From assembly GCF_017876315.1 (NCBI RefSeq), contig NZ_JAGINU010000001.1, positions 6,262,001-6,326,000 of the forward strand: DNA of 64,000 nt. The letters are read 5' to 3'. This document shows positions 38,468-48,020 of this stretch, piece by piece. The position numbers were made by a program, and so were the translations under genes. The notes beneath the pieces are model-generated. The model was not told the DNA's origin and made no database searches. It saw only the letters and a program-made list of their open reading frames with translations. How positions within the stretch are numbered: the first letter of the stretch is position 1; every line of letters begins with the position of its first letter. The stretch comes from Pseudonocardia parietis (GTDB taxonomy: Bacteria; Actinomycetota; Actinomycetes; Mycobacteriales; Pseudonocardiaceae).

Positions 38468-40218
38468 GCGGCCACACAGGACACGGGCCGGCCACGTCCA
38501 CCGGCAACCGGGCCGCTGCGGCGCTGCTGCACGCCCGCGGTGTGCGGGTCCGGCACGAGACCGCCGACGACTGGCGGCCCGACGGGGTGGATCTCGACGT
38601 CCGTCCCGGTGAGGTCGTCCTGCTGCTCGGGCCCTCCGGCTGCGGCAAGTCCACCCTCTCCCTCGCCCTCGCCGGTCTCGTGCCGCGCAGCGTGCCCGCC
38701 GATCTCGAGGGCACCGTCGTGCTCGCCCCGGCCCCGGACGGCGGGCCCGCCCGCGCCGGGATGGTCTTCCAGGACCCGGACGCCCAGATCGTCACGGGCA
38801 CCGTGTTCGACGAGGTGTGCTTCGGCCCGGAGAACCTCTGCCGCCCCGTCCCCGAGATCGAGGAGACCGCCCGGGAGGCGCTCGCGGCCGTCGGGCTCAC
38901 CGGACGGGAGCGCGACGACCCCGGGGTGCTGTCCGGCGGGGGCAGGCAACGCCTGGCCCTGGCCTGCGCGCTCGCGTTGCGGCCGCGGCTGCTCGTGCTC
39001 GACGAGCCCACCGCGAACCTCGACCCGCACGCGTCCGCCGAGCTCTACCGGCTCGTCGACCGGCTCCGCGCGGACCCGGCGTCCGAGCTCGGGGTGCTCG
39101 TCGTCGAGCACGACCTCGACGACGTCGTGGAGATCGCCGACCGGGTCGTCGTCCTGGACGGCGACGGCCGCCCGGTCACCGCGGGCGAGATCGACGAGGT
39201 GTTCCGCCACGAGCACGACCGGCTCGCCGACCTCGGGGTCTGGCTGCCGACCGCGGTCCGGATCACCCGCCGGCTGGCCGGCGCAGGCGTCCACCTCGAT
39301 CCGGCCCCGCTCACCCTCGACGACCTCGCCGGCGAGCTCGCCGCCCGGCCGGACGTGCGCCCGGTGCCGCTCCCGCGCGCCACCGCCGCACCGGAGGATC
39401 CCGCCACGCCGCTGGTACGTGCCCGCGGGCTGACGATCACCCCCGGCCGCGGCCGGGACCCGATCCTGCGCGACGTCTCGCTCACCGTCCCGGACGGCGA
39501 CCTGCTCGCCGTCGCCGGGGTGAACGGCGCGGGCAAGACCACCCTGGCCCAGGCGCTGGCCGGGGTGCGGCCACCGCCGCCGGGCACCGTCGAGGTCGCC
39601 GGCCTCGACGTCGGCTGTGCCGGGGCCCGGGCCGTCGCGGCGGTGGTGGCGTTCGTCTTCCAGAACCCCGAGCACCAGTTCCTGGCCCCGACCGTGGCCG
39701 ACGAGCTGGCCCACGGCCTGCGCGTGCGCCGGGACCCGCCGGAGGTGGTCGAGCAGCGGGTCGCCGCCGCCCTGGACCGGTTCGATCTGCAGCGCTACCG
39801 CGACCGGAGCCCGTGGCTGCTCTCGCACGGCGAGAAGCGCAGGCTGTCGGTGGCGAGCGCGCTGATCACCGGACCGCGGATGCTGGTGCTCGACGAGCCC
39901 ACCTTCGGCCAGGACCGGGCGCGCGCCCGCGAGCTCATGGCACTGCTCACCGAGCTCAACGCCGAGGGCACCACCGTGCTGATGGTCTGCCACGACCTGC
40001 AGCTCGTCGCCGAGCACGCCCGGAGTCTCGCGGTGCTGCGCGACGGGCGGCTGCTCGCCCACGGCCCGGCCGGTGACCTGCTCGCCGACGACGGGCTGCT
40101 CGCGACCGCGGGACTGCGCCCGCCCCCGCTGCGCAGGCTGGCGCACGCCCTCGCGCCGCGCGACCCGGCATGGGCCCGGGTGTACCGGACCGACGACCTC
40201 CCGGGACCGCGCCGGTGA
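38464..40218 (+). CDS. ECF transporter ATPase, two ABC domains fused
   Basis: 584 aa from TTG 38464, overlapping the S-component stop. First ABC domain: Walker A GPSGCGKST, signature SGGGRQRL, Walker B LLVLDEPTANLD. Second: GVNGAGKTT, variant signature SHGEKRRL, Walker B MLVLDEPTFGQD. The two nucleotide-binding domains in one chain replace separate EcfA and EcfA'. The linker is around residues 270-310. Confidence 0.94.
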   Translation: MSGHTGHGPATSTGNRAAAALLHARGVRVRHETADDWRPDGVDLDVRPGEVVLLLGPSGCGKSTLSLALAGLVPRSVPADLEGTVVLAPAPDGGPARAGMVFQDPDAQIVTGTVFDEVCFGPENLCRPVPEIEETAREALAAVGLTGRERDDPGVLSGGGRQRLALACALALRPRLLVLDEPTANLDPHASAELYRLVDRLRADPASELGVLVVEHDLDDVVEIADRVVVLDGDGRPVTAGEIDEVFRHEHDRLADLGVWLPTAVRITRRLAGAGVHLDPAPLTLDDLAGELAARPDVRPVPLPRATAAPEDPATPLVRARGLTITPGRGRDPILRDVSLTVPDGDLLAVAGVNGAGKTTLAQALAGVRPPPPGTVEVAGLDVGCAGARAVAAVVAFVFQNPEHQFLAPTVADELAHGLRVRRDPPEVVEQRVAAALDRFDLQRYRDRSPWLLSHGEKRRLSVASALITGPRMLVLDEPTFGQDRARARELMALLTELNAEGTTVLMVCHDLQLVAEHARSLAVLRDGRLLAHGPAGDLLADDGLLATAGLRPPPLRRLAHALAPRDPAWARVYRTDDLPGPRR

Positions 40219-41003
40219 GCACCCGCTCGGGCTTCCTGCGCCGGGTCAACCCGCTCGCCAAGATCGCCGGACCGTTGCCGGCGATGGTCTTCCTGGCCTT
40301 CACCCGCGACCCGTGGACACCGGGGATCTTCGTGGTCGTCGCCGCGCTGCTGATCGTCACCGGGGCCGGGCTACCGGTGCGGCGACTGCTCACCGGCCTC
40401 GCGATCGGGCTGCTGGTCGTCGCCGGACTGACGGTCAGCTTCACCCTGCTCGCCGGTGGCGCCGAGGTGGCCGCGGACCCGTCGACCGTGGCGCTCGGGC
40501 CGATCGAGATCCGCAGGGCCGCGGTGTACGCCGGGCTCTCCACCGCGCTGCGGATGACCGCGCTGATGGCGCTCACCCTCGTCGGCGGGCTCACCACCCA
40601 CGCGCCGGACCTCGTCCGCGCCCTGATCCGCACGCTGCGGGTGCCGTACCGGATCGGCTACGGCGCCATCGCCTCGTACCGGTTCGTGGACCGCTTCTCC
40701 CACGAGCTGCAGATCATCCGGGCCGCGCACCGGGCCCGTGGGGTGGCCGACCGCAACGCCCTGCGCCGCGCGGGCCGGATGGCCGTCCCGCTGCTCGCGG
40801 GCGGGATCCGGCACGCCGAGCGGGTCGCCGTGGCGATGGACTCGCGGGCGTTCGGGGCGTACCCGACACGCACCGAGCGCCGGATCGTCCGGTTCCGGCC
40901 GTCCGACGCGTGCTTCGTGCTCGCCTGGTGGGGGTTCTCGATCGCCGCCGTGCTCGTCGTCGCGGCCAACGGGCTGCTCGCGCCCCTGGTGTTCCTGACC
41001 TGA
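40215..41003 (+). CDS. ECF transporter transmembrane (T) component
   Basis: 262 aa from GTG 40215 (GTGA). Hydrophobic helices (about 20-40, 45-60, 65-85, 108-125, 235-258). The cytoplasmic coupling region has IRAAHRARGVADR and AVAMDSRAFGAYP, corresponding to the two Ala-Arg-Gly motifs of EcfT. Completes an S-AA-T operon. Confidence 0.93.
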   Translation: MSTRSGFLRRVNPLAKIAGPLPAMVFLAFTRDPWTPGIFVVVAALLIVTGAGLPVRRLLTGLAIGLLVVAGLTVSFTLLAGGAEVAADPSTVALGPIEIRRAAVYAGLSTALRMTALMALTLVGGLTTHAPDLVRALIRTLRVPYRIGYGAIASYRFVDRFSHELQIIRAAHRARGVADRNALRRAGRMAVPLLAGGIRHAERVAVAMDSRAFGAYPTRTERRIVRFRPSDACFVLAWWGFSIAAVLVVAANGLLAPLVFLT

Positions 41004-41011
41004 CGGGCGCC

Positions 41012-41701
41012 TCAGCGCGGGGCGCCGTCGCGCAGCACGGTCAGGCCCGCGATCGTGGTCTCGATCACGAAGCGGTAGTAGGTGTCGTGCGCGCCGGGCC
41101 CGCCTGCGGTGAACATCCGCATCAGCGTCGAGTCGAGGGCCCCCACCCCGGGGCGCCCCGCTCCGGCATCGAGCAGGCCGCGCATCGTCGCCGCGTGCTC
41201 CCGCGGGCCGTCACCCTCGTCGGTCAGCCGCTCATCGGCGACGGCCAGGGTCATCACGGCGTTGTTGAACAGCGTGGCGAAGGCGAGCCCGAGCGACTCA
41301 CCGAACCCGGCCCGCTGCAGCGCCGCGACCCCCGCGTCGATCATCGGCATGATCGCGGGGAAGGACGGGCCGTGCAGCAGCACCCACTTCGCGGTGCCGG
41401 GATAGCGCTGCAGCGGCCCCCGGATGTCGAGCAGCATCGCGCGGAACCAGGCGTCCCAGGCCAGGTCCTCGGGGGGCGGCCGGAGCCCGGCGAGCGCCTC
41501 CTCCACGACCCGGCGCAGCAGCCGGTCCTTGCCGCCGACGTGGTGGGTGATCACCGAGACGGTGACGCCGAGCCGGTCGGCGAGGTCACGCAGCGACCAG
41601 CCGAGCAGGTGGCCCTCCCCGGTCAGCGCGAGCGCCTCGGCCACGATCCGGTCGGGCGTGAGCCCCAGGTGGTACGGCGAACCGGCCGGGCGTCGGGCCA
41701 T
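41012..41701 (-). CDS. TetR-family transcriptional regulator
   Basis: 229 aa from ATG 41701, chosen for the GAGGAGG about 11 nt upstream. N-terminal HTH: WSLRDLADRLGVTVSVITHHVGGKDRLLRRVV (about residues 35-66, quoted in part). C-terminal ligand domain of TetR_C type (WFRAMLLDIRGPLQRYPG). Divergent to the ABC exporter-like pair with a short palindrome between, so it likely controls that pair and itself. Confidence 0.88.
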   Translation of the reverse strand: MARRPAGSPYHLGLTPDRIVAEALALTGEGHLLGWSLRDLADRLGVTVSVITHHVGGKDRLLRRVVEEALAGLRPPPEDLAWDAWFRAMLLDIRGPLQRYPGTAKWVLLHGPSFPAIMPMIDAGVAALQRAGFGESLGLAFATLFNNAVMTLAVADERLTDEGDGPREHAATMRGLLDAGAGRPGVGALDSTLMRMFTAGGPGAHDTYYRFVIETTIAGLTVLRDGAPR

Positions 41702-41800
41702 CGGGGCGCGCACCTCCTCGTCGGGATCGTCGGGTCTTCGGGTCGTCGGGGTGGCCAGTCTGCCGCATCACGGCTGCTTGCCCGCCCCGCCGTCGCCGGA

Positions 41801-41815
41801 CTAACCTCCGATTAG
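41801..41815. promoter_or_regulatory. short inverted repeat in the TetR/ABC divergent promoter
   Basis: CTAACCTCCGATTAG, with CTAA/TTAG arms. It lies 28 bp before the ABC gene and 100 bp before the TetR ATG. It could be the TetR operator or a degenerate iron box (it contains CTAACC). Evidence is only position and symmetry. Confidence 0.35.
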
Positions 41816-41842
41816 AACGCTGTACGAATACCCCTCGACGGC

Positions 41843-43675
41843 GTGTGTACCGAAGGGTGGGTGGCCGTGTCCGGCGCTGTCCTGTCTCCGTCCGCGCCGC
41901 CCCCGGCTCCGCAGCCGCCCGAGCCACCGCCGGTGGACCTCTTCGGGCCGGTGCGGGCCCGGTTCACCTGGATCGTCGTGCTCGCCGCCATCGGTGCGGC
42001 CGGCACGGTCGTGCCGCTCGTGGCCGTGGTCGAGCTCGCCAGGACGCTGTGGCCCGCGATCGAGCAGCAACCGGTCGACGCGACCCGCGCCTGGTGGATC
42101 GTGGCGATCGGCGCCATCGCGCTGCCCGTCTCCTTCGCCGCCGCCTGGGGATCGATCATGGTGGGACACCTGGCCGATGCGCAGCTGCAGCGTGACGTCC
42201 GCACCCGGATGGTGGACCTGCTCGGCAGGCTCCCGCTGGGCTGGTTCGGCACCCGGTCGTCGGGCTCGGTGAAGAAGACCGTCGAGAACGACGTGTCCGC
42301 CCTGCACCACCTCACCGGGCACGCCGTGCACGATCTCGTGGTCGCGGTCGTCGTGCCCGTGCTGTCACTGGGCTACCTGTTCGCCACCGAGTGGCGGATG
42401 GCGCTGGCCTGCCTGGTCCCGCTGGTCCTGACGGTGGTGCTGTACGGCGTGATGATGGCGGGCAGCCGCGAGCAGCTGGCGCTCTACGACAAGTCCGTCG
42501 AGCGGCTCGACGCGGCCACCGTCGAGTTCGTGCACGGGATCGCGGTGGTGAAGAGCTTCGGCCAGGGCCGCCGCCGGCACGCCGGCTACGCCGACGAGAC
42601 CGACCGGTTCCTGCGCTTCTACCGCGGCTGGATGAACGAGACCTCGGTGATGCAGACGGTGGTCGAGGTGGTCACCGCGCCGGTGGTCGTGCTGGTGTGG
42701 CTCGCCGCGGTCGGCACCTGGCTGACCGGCGGCGGAGCGGTCGCGCCGGTCGACGTGCTGCCCGCGCTGGTGCTCGGCATCGGGCTGACCGCCCCGCTGC
42801 TCCAGCTCGGCTACACCGGCCAGGCGATGCGCACCGCGCTGCAGGCCCGGGACTCGGTGACCCGCTTCCTGCAGCAGCCGGTGCAGTCCCGGCCCGAGCG
42901 GCCGGTCGAGCCGCAGGGATCGACGGTGCGGTTCGACGGCGTGTCGTTCGGCTACGACGACGTCCGCGACGTGCTGCACGACATCACGCTCACCTGCCGT
43001 CCGGGCACGGTCACGGCGCTGGTGGGCCCCTCGGGCTCCGGCAAGTCCACGCTGGCGCGACTGCTCCCCCGCTTCTACGACGTCACCGACGGCCGGGTGA
43101 GCGTCGGTGGGGCGGACGTGCGGCAGATCGCCCCGTCCCGGCTGTACGCCGAGGTCGGGTTCGTCCTGCAGGACGCCCACATCCTGCGGACCACCGTCCG
43201 CGACAACATCCGCCTGACCAGCCCGGACGCCACCGATGCCGAGGTGGAGCGCGCCGCGCGCGCCGCGCGGATCCACGACCGCATCCTGCGGCTGCCGCGT
43301 GGCTACGACTCGGTCGTCGGCGACGACGCACACCTGTCCGGCGGTGAGGAGCAACGGCTGACGATCGCGCGGGCGCTGGTGACCGACGCGCCGATCCTGG
43401 TGCTCGACGAGGCGACGGCCGCGCTGGATCCCGACTCCGAGGCCGCCGTGCAGGACGCGATCTCGGCCCTGGCGGTGGACCGGAGTCTGCTGGTGATCGC
43501 GCACCGGCTGCACACGATCACCGGTGCGGACGCGATCCTCGTCCTCGACGAGGGCCGGATCCGCGAACGCGGCACGCACGACGAGCTGCTCGCCGCCGGC
43601 GGCCGGTACCGGGACCTGTGGGAACGCAACGAGCGGGCGCGCGCCGCCGACGGCACCGGCCGGGTCGCCCGATGA
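41843..43675 (+). CDS. ABC transporter half, membrane-ATPase fusion (YbtP/IrtA-like)
   Basis: 610 aa; GTG starts at 41843, 41861 or 41867 (GAAGGG favours the last). Six membrane helices (about 30-350), then an ATPase domain with GPSGSGKST, LSGGEEQRL and ILVLDEATAALD. There is no siderophore-interaction domain, unlike mycobacterial IrtA, so it is closer to YbtP. Translationally coupled to the partner. These type IV-fold heterodimers import ferric siderophores in Yersinia and mycobacteria; the siderophore context here supports the same role. Confidence 0.85.
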   Translation: MCTEGWVAVSGAVLSPSAPPPAPQPPEPPPVDLFGPVRARFTWIVVLAAIGAAGTVVPLVAVVELARTLWPAIEQQPVDATRAWWIVAIGAIALPVSFAAAWGSIMVGHLADAQLQRDVRTRMVDLLGRLPLGWFGTRSSGSVKKTVENDVSALHHLTGHAVHDLVVAVVVPVLSLGYLFATEWRMALACLVPLVLTVVLYGVMMAGSREQLALYDKSVERLDAATVEFVHGIAVVKSFGQGRRRHAGYADETDRFLRFYRGWMNETSVMQTVVEVVTAPVVVLVWLAAVGTWLTGGGAVAPVDVLPALVLGIGLTAPLLQLGYTGQAMRTALQARDSVTRFLQQPVQSRPERPVEPQGSTVRFDGVSFGYDDVRDVLHDITLTCRPGTVTALVGPSGSGKSTLARLLPRFYDVTDGRVSVGGADVRQIAPSRLYAEVGFVLQDAHILRTTVRDNIRLTSPDATDAEVERAARAARIHDRILRLPRGYDSVVGDDAHLSGGEEQRLTIARALVTDAPILVLDEATAALDPDSEAAVQDAISALAVDRSLLVIAHRLHTITGADAILVLDEGRIRERGTHDELLAAGGRYRDLWERNERARAADGTGRVAR

Positions 43676-45453
43676 GCGCCGCGACCCCGGCCGCAGGCCG
43701 GACACTGGTCGGCAGGCTGCTGGCCCTGGTCCCGGCCGCCGTCGGCAGGCGTCTGCGGGTCCTCGTCGCGCTGTTCGTCGCCTGCGCGGTGCTCCAAGGG
43801 CTCGGGTTCGTGCTGCTCGTACCGTTCCTGACCGCGCTGTTCGAGGGCGACCGGCCCGCCACCGTGCAGTGGATGGGCTGGCTGGCCGTGGTCGGTGGCG
43901 GGTACGCCGTCGTCGGCGCGATCGCCGGTCGCCGCGCGCAGATCACCGCGGCCGAGGTGCTGAGCGCGCTGCTCGAGCGGTTCGGCGACCGGCTGGCGGA
44001 GCTGCCGATCGGCTGGTTCGTCGCCGCCGACCGCACCGGCCGGGCCTCCGACGTGGCGACCCGCGGCCTCAACTTCGTGGCCTCGACGACCTACGTGATC
44101 GTGCGGCCGGTGATCACCGCGTTCGTCACCCCGGCCACGGTGCTCGTGGGCACGGCGTTCGTCGAGCCCCGGATCGCACTCGTCCTGGTGGTCGCCGCGC
44201 CCGTGCTGTGGTTCACCTACCGCACAATCGCGGCCCGCACGGCGCGCGCCGATCGGGAGCACGGCGCGGTGGTGGCCGAGGCGTCGAGCCGGATCGTCGA
44301 GTACGCCCGCCACCAGCCCGCGCTGCGGACCGCGGCGGACACGACGATCGCGCGTGGCCTGCTCGACGAGGCGATCGGCCGCCGGCACGCCACCGCACGG
44401 GAGGCGCACCTCAACGCGGGCGGCGCGACGGCGCTGTTCGCGGTCGTCGTGCACCTGTGCGTGGTCGCGGTCCTGGTGACGGGCGTGTGGCTGACCCTCG
44501 ACGGTGGGCTCGGCGTCCCGACGCTGATCGGGCTGCTCGTGCTCACCGTCCGGTTCACCGAGCCGATCGTGAGCTCGGGCGCGCTGGGCGGTGGGCTCGC
44601 CGCGGCCCGCAACACCCTCGACCACCTCGACGAGCTCGATGCCGAGCCCGCACTGCCCGAGCCCGCCGCGGGGGCGCCGCGGCGCGAGCCTGCGGGCCAC
44701 GACGTCCGGTTCGACCGGGTCCACTTCGGATACGACGCACGCACCGTTCTCGACGACCTGTCGTTCACCGCGCCGCAGGGGGCGATGACCGCGCTCGTCG
44801 GGCCGTCGGGATCGGGCAAGTCGACGATCGTGCGGCTGCTGGCCCGCTTCTACGACCCCGGCGCCGGCACCGTGTCGATCGGCGGGGTCGCGCTGCCGGA
44901 GCTGGGCAGCACCCGGGTCGCCGAGCTCGTCGCCCCGGTCTTCCAGGACGTCTACCTGTTCGACGGCACCGTGATCGACAACATCCGGCTCGGCCGCCCG
45001 GACGCGAGCGACGACGAGGTGACCGCGGCGGCCCGGTACGCCAGGGTCGACGAGATCGTCGCCCGGCTGCCCGGCGGCTGGGACACCCAGGTCGGCGAGG
45101 GCGGGGTGCTGCTCTCCGGCGGTGAGCGCCAGCGGGTCGCGATCGCCCGCGCGCTGCTCAAGGCCGCCCCGATCGTGGTCCTCGACGAGGCCACGTCCGC
45201 ACTCGACCCCGAGAACGACGAGGCCGTCGGCCGGTCGCTGGACGAGCTGCGCCGCGACCGCACGCTGGTGGTGGTCGCGCACCGGTTGCAGACCATCCGG
45301 ACGGCCGACCGGATCATCATGCTGGACGGGCACGGCGGCATCGCCGAGCACGGCACGCACGACGAGCTGGTCGCCCGGGACGGGGCGTACGCCCGCTACT
45401 GGCACGCCCGCAACCGGGCCGCCGGCTGGCGGCTGGCGGCGCCGGCGGAGTGA
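43672..45453 (+). CDS. ABC transporter half, membrane-ATPase fusion (YbtQ/IrtB-like)
   Basis: 593 aa, ATG 43672 (ATGA overlap). N-terminal six-helix domain (about 20-300), ATPase with GPSGSGKST (about 395-403), LSGGERQRV and IVVLDEATSALD. Canonical catalytic residues in both halves suggest two active sites. Partner of the preceding gene. Confidence 0.86.
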   Translation: MSAATPAAGRTLVGRLLALVPAAVGRRLRVLVALFVACAVLQGLGFVLLVPFLTALFEGDRPATVQWMGWLAVVGGGYAVVGAIAGRRAQITAAEVLSALLERFGDRLAELPIGWFVAADRTGRASDVATRGLNFVASTTYVIVRPVITAFVTPATVLVGTAFVEPRIALVLVVAAPVLWFTYRTIAARTARADREHGAVVAEASSRIVEYARHQPALRTAADTTIARGLLDEAIGRRHATAREAHLNAGGATALFAVVVHLCVVAVLVTGVWLTLDGGLGVPTLIGLLVLTVRFTEPIVSSGALGGGLAAARNTLDHLDELDAEPALPEPAAGAPRREPAGHDVRFDRVHFGYDARTVLDDLSFTAPQGAMTALVGPSGSGKSTIVRLLARFYDPGAGTVSIGGVALPELGSTRVAELVAPVFQDVYLFDGTVIDNIRLGRPDASDDEVTAAARYARVDEIVARLPGGWDTQVGEGGVLLSGGERQRVAIARALLKAAPIVVLDEATSALDPENDEAVGRSLDELRRDRTLVVVAHRLQTIRTADRIIMLDGHGGIAEHGTHDELVARDGAYARYWHARNRAAGWRLAAPAE

Positions 45454-45485
45454 GACCGAGCGCTGTACCCGAGTGACCGGCCCGG

Positions 45486-46988
45486 TCAGTGGCGGCGCAG
45501 CAGTCCGGCCACGGCACGCAGCGGCGACGGCTTCCGGCGCCGCGCCGGCAGGCGCCCGGCGACGGCGTCGTCGAGCAGCGACCCGATCGTCTCGGCAGCG
45601 CAGGTGCGGTTGGTCCCGATACCGCCGGAGGGGCCGCGCTTGATCCAGCCGACGACGTAGTGCCCGGGCCGGCCGTCGACCCGGCCGGCCTCGTTCGGGA
45701 CGACGCCGGGGCCGTCGTCGAACGGCAGTCCCGGCACCGGGCGCCCGCGGTGCCCGACCGCGCGCACGACCAGACCGGCCGGGATCTCGGCACCGTCGGC
45801 CGTGTGCACACCCTGCACCGCGACGGTGCCCTCGATCCGGTCCGGCGTGGTGTGGAACCGCAGCACCACCCGGCGAGACGGGGGCGGCACCGACCAGTCG
45901 ATCTTCTCCCGGCGCGCCCGTCGCAGCAGCCCGTGGGCCTCGGAGGCGGCCGGGCCGTCGAGCGACTCGGCGATCCGCGGGTCGTGCTCGTCGACGACGA
46001 CGTCCACATCGGACCGGCCGAGGAGCTCGCGCAGCTCCGGCGCCGTGGCGGCGACCGACTCCGGGCCGCGCCTGCCGAGCAGCACGACCTCGCTGATCGC
46101 ACCGGACCGCAGCGCGGCCAGCGCGTGCGGGTCGATCGAGCTGCTCCCCAGGTCGGCGGGCGAGGCGGTCAGCACCCGCGCGACGTCGATCGCGACGTTG
46201 CCGGTCCCGACCACCACGACCCGCTCGCGGGTGGTGTCGACGGCGTCGCGCGGCACATCGGGGTGGCCGTTGTACCAGCCCACGACCGTGTCCGCGGCGA
46301 TGCTGCCCGCCAGCTCCTCCCCCGCCAGTCCGAGGTCCCTGGGCGCCGGCGCGCCGACCGCCCAGACCACGGCGTCGTACTGCCGCGCGAGCTCGTCGGC
46401 GGTGACGTCGCGGCCGGCCTCGGTACCGAGCCGCATCCGGACCCGGGGGTGGCTGTGGAGGCGGGCGAACGACTCCCCGATCCGCTTCGTCGACGGGTGG
46501 TCCGGCGCCACGCCGTAGCGGACCAGCCCGCCCGGGGTGGCCAACCGGTCGACCAGCGTCACCCGCGACGACGTGTGCAGCAACAGGTCCTGCGCCGCGT
46601 ACATGCCGGCCGGCCCGGTCCCGACGACGGCGACCTCGAGCGCGGCCATGTCGGCCGGCAGGTCCCGGGCGAAGGACGGCGGCTGCCAGTCGTGGAACAG
46701 CGGCGACTCGTGCTCGAGCGTCCCGGCGACGGGTTTGCCCGCGTAGTGGTCGGCGTTGACCTGCGCGTAGTCCGCGAGCGAGTCGGTCAGCCGCTCCACC
46801 GGGAACACCGCGTCGACCGGGCACGCGTCGGCGCACGCCCCGCAGTCGATGCATGCCCGCGGGTCGATGTAGAGCATGTCGGTCGTGCCGAAGTCCGGCT
46901 CCCCCGGCGTCGGGTGGATGCAGTTGACCGGGCACGCGGCCACACAGGACGCGTCGGTGCAACAGGTCTGGGTGATCGCGAAGGCCAC
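45486..46988 (-). CDS. ferredoxin-NADP reductase with N-terminal ferredoxin (FprB-like)
   Basis: 500 aa from GTG 46988 (GGAG 7 nt upstream). N-terminal 7Fe/4Fe ferredoxin: CCTDASCVAACPVNCIHP and CIDCGACADACP. FAD domain with AVVGTGPAGMYAAQDL (about 110-125), NADPH site VVGTGNVAIDVARVL (about 242-256), and the C-terminal GGIGTNRTCAAETI typical of adrenodoxin-reductase homologues. It lies 11 bp after the diiron gene and probably supplies electrons to it. Confidence 0.92.
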   Translation of the reverse strand: MAFAITQTCCTDASCVAACPVNCIHPTPGEPDFGTTDMLYIDPRACIDCGACADACPVDAVFPVERLTDSLADYAQVNADHYAGKPVAGTLEHESPLFHDWQPPSFARDLPADMAALEVAVVGTGPAGMYAAQDLLLHTSSRVTLVDRLATPGGLVRYGVAPDHPSTKRIGESFARLHSHPRVRMRLGTEAGRDVTADELARQYDAVVWAVGAPAPRDLGLAGEELAGSIAADTVVGWYNGHPDVPRDAVDTTRERVVVVGTGNVAIDVARVLTASPADLGSSSIDPHALAALRSGAISEVVLLGRRGPESVAATAPELRELLGRSDVDVVVDEHDPRIAESLDGPAASEAHGLLRRARREKIDWSVPPPSRRVVLRFHTTPDRIEGTVAVQGVHTADGAEIPAGLVVRAVGHRGRPVPGLPFDDGPGVVPNEAGRVDGRPGHYVVGWIKRGPSGGIGTNRTCAAETIGSLLDDAVAGRLPARRRKPSPLRAVAGLLRRH

Positions 46989-46999
46989 GACCGCTCCGG

Positions 47000-47914
47000 T
47001 CAGATCAGGTTCGCGCGGCGGTAGAACCGCAGCGCGGGCTTGGTCAGCAGGCCACAGGACGAGAGGAACTCCATGAGCCCGGCACACGACGAGCGCAGCA
47101 TCGCCTTGTGGTGCTCGTTGGCCTTCGCCTCGCGCAGCGCGCGCTCCTTGTCCAGGCCCGCGTTCTCGTAGACCTGCTCGTTCCACATGCTGGTGACGAT
47201 GAAGTACGCGGCGGCCGCGACGGCGACCGCCTGGTACTGGCGGCGCAGCCGGCCGGTCCCCCGGAGCCGCTCGCGGGTCTCCTCGCGGGCGAACCGCATG
47301 TGCCGCGACTCCTCGACCACGTGGATGTTGTTGATCGTCCGCACGAACGGGGCGACGCGCTCGTCGCGCATCCAGTCCCGCTGCATCACGTCGAGGACCT
47401 CCTCGGCGACCAGGATCGACGCGTACGCCGCCTCGCCGGAGTAGGTCAGCGCGCAGAGCCTGCCGAGCGCCACGACGCTGCGCTTGGGGATGTAGGCCGG
47501 CGCCCCGAGCTTGGCCGAGCCGCGGGCGAACATGATCGAGTGCCGGCACTCGTCGGCGATCTCGGTCAGTGCCCACTGGAAGGCCGGGTCGGTCGGGTCC
47601 TTGGCGTAGAAGTCCCGCAGCACGAGCTGCTGCAGGATCATCTCGAACCAGATGCCGGTCGAGGCCACCGACGCCGACTCCTGGCGGGTCAGCTCGGTGC
47701 GCTGCTCCTCGGTCAGCTCGTCCCAGTAGGCGGTGCCGTAGAGGCTGCTCCACTCGGGGCTCATGCCGTGGTGAGTGCGGTCCAGCGGCGTCTCCCAGTC
47801 GACCTCGGTCGTGGGGTCGAACGAGAGCTCCGCGGACGAACGCAGCAGCCGCTCCGCGGTGTCCTGCCGGTCGTCGGTCATGTCGACCCGGGCCTCAGGA
47901 ACGGTGGCGGTCAT
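47000..47914 (-). CDS. AurF-like diiron oxygenase
   Basis: 304 aa, ATG 47914. Ferritin-like four-helix bundle with the p-aminobenzoate N-oxygenase (AurF) ligand set: E in RQESASVA, ExxH-type IADECRHSIMFAR, E in ILVAEEVLDVMQ, and HVVEESRHMRFARE. Homologues of this family commonly sit beside an FprB-type reductase in actinomycetes, as here. Natural substrate unknown; not necessarily an N-oxygenase. A large palindrome precedes the gene. Confidence 0.87.
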   Translation of the reverse strand: MTATVPEARVDMTDDRQDTAERLLRSSAELSFDPTTEVDWETPLDRTHHGMSPEWSSLYGTAYWDELTEEQRTELTRQESASVASTGIWFEMILQQLVLRDFYAKDPTDPAFQWALTEIADECRHSIMFARGSAKLGAPAYIPKRSVVALGRLCALTYSGEAAYASILVAEEVLDVMQRDWMRDERVAPFVRTINNIHVVEESRHMRFAREETRERLRGTGRLRRQYQAVAVAAAAYFIVTSMWNEQVYENAGLDKERALREAKANEHHKAMLRSSCAGLMEFLSSCGLLTKPALRFYRRANLI

Positions 47915-47946
47915 GTCGGCTCCTCGCAGACGACGATGTCAGATGC

Positions 47947-47978
47947 TGTAACCACCGGTAACGTTACCAGCGGTTACA
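47947..47978. promoter_or_regulatory. 32-bp palindromic operator of the diiron/reductase operon
   Basis: 14 of 16 base pairs are symmetrical; the centre is a perfect GGTAACGTTACC and the outer arms are TGTAACC/GGTTACA. It sits 33 bp before the ATG at 47914. The size and symmetry fit a TetR-family site binding two dimers. No TetR gene is adjacent, so the regulator is elsewhere. Confidence 0.75.
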
Positions 47979-48020
47979 CACAACGCAAGTCGTCGGGGCC
48001 GCAGCAGGTCGTCGGGGATC

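Noticed and set aside
41801..41815. Second iron box before the ABC pair
   Set aside because: Only one half-site (CTAACC) fits; the other half deviates strongly, so it is listed as a generic inverted repeat.
45472..45488. Palindrome TGACCGGCCCGGTCA between converging genes as a terminator
   Set aside because: No loop (1-nt centre), no T-tract, and it overlaps a stop codon; GC-rich symmetry is not enough.
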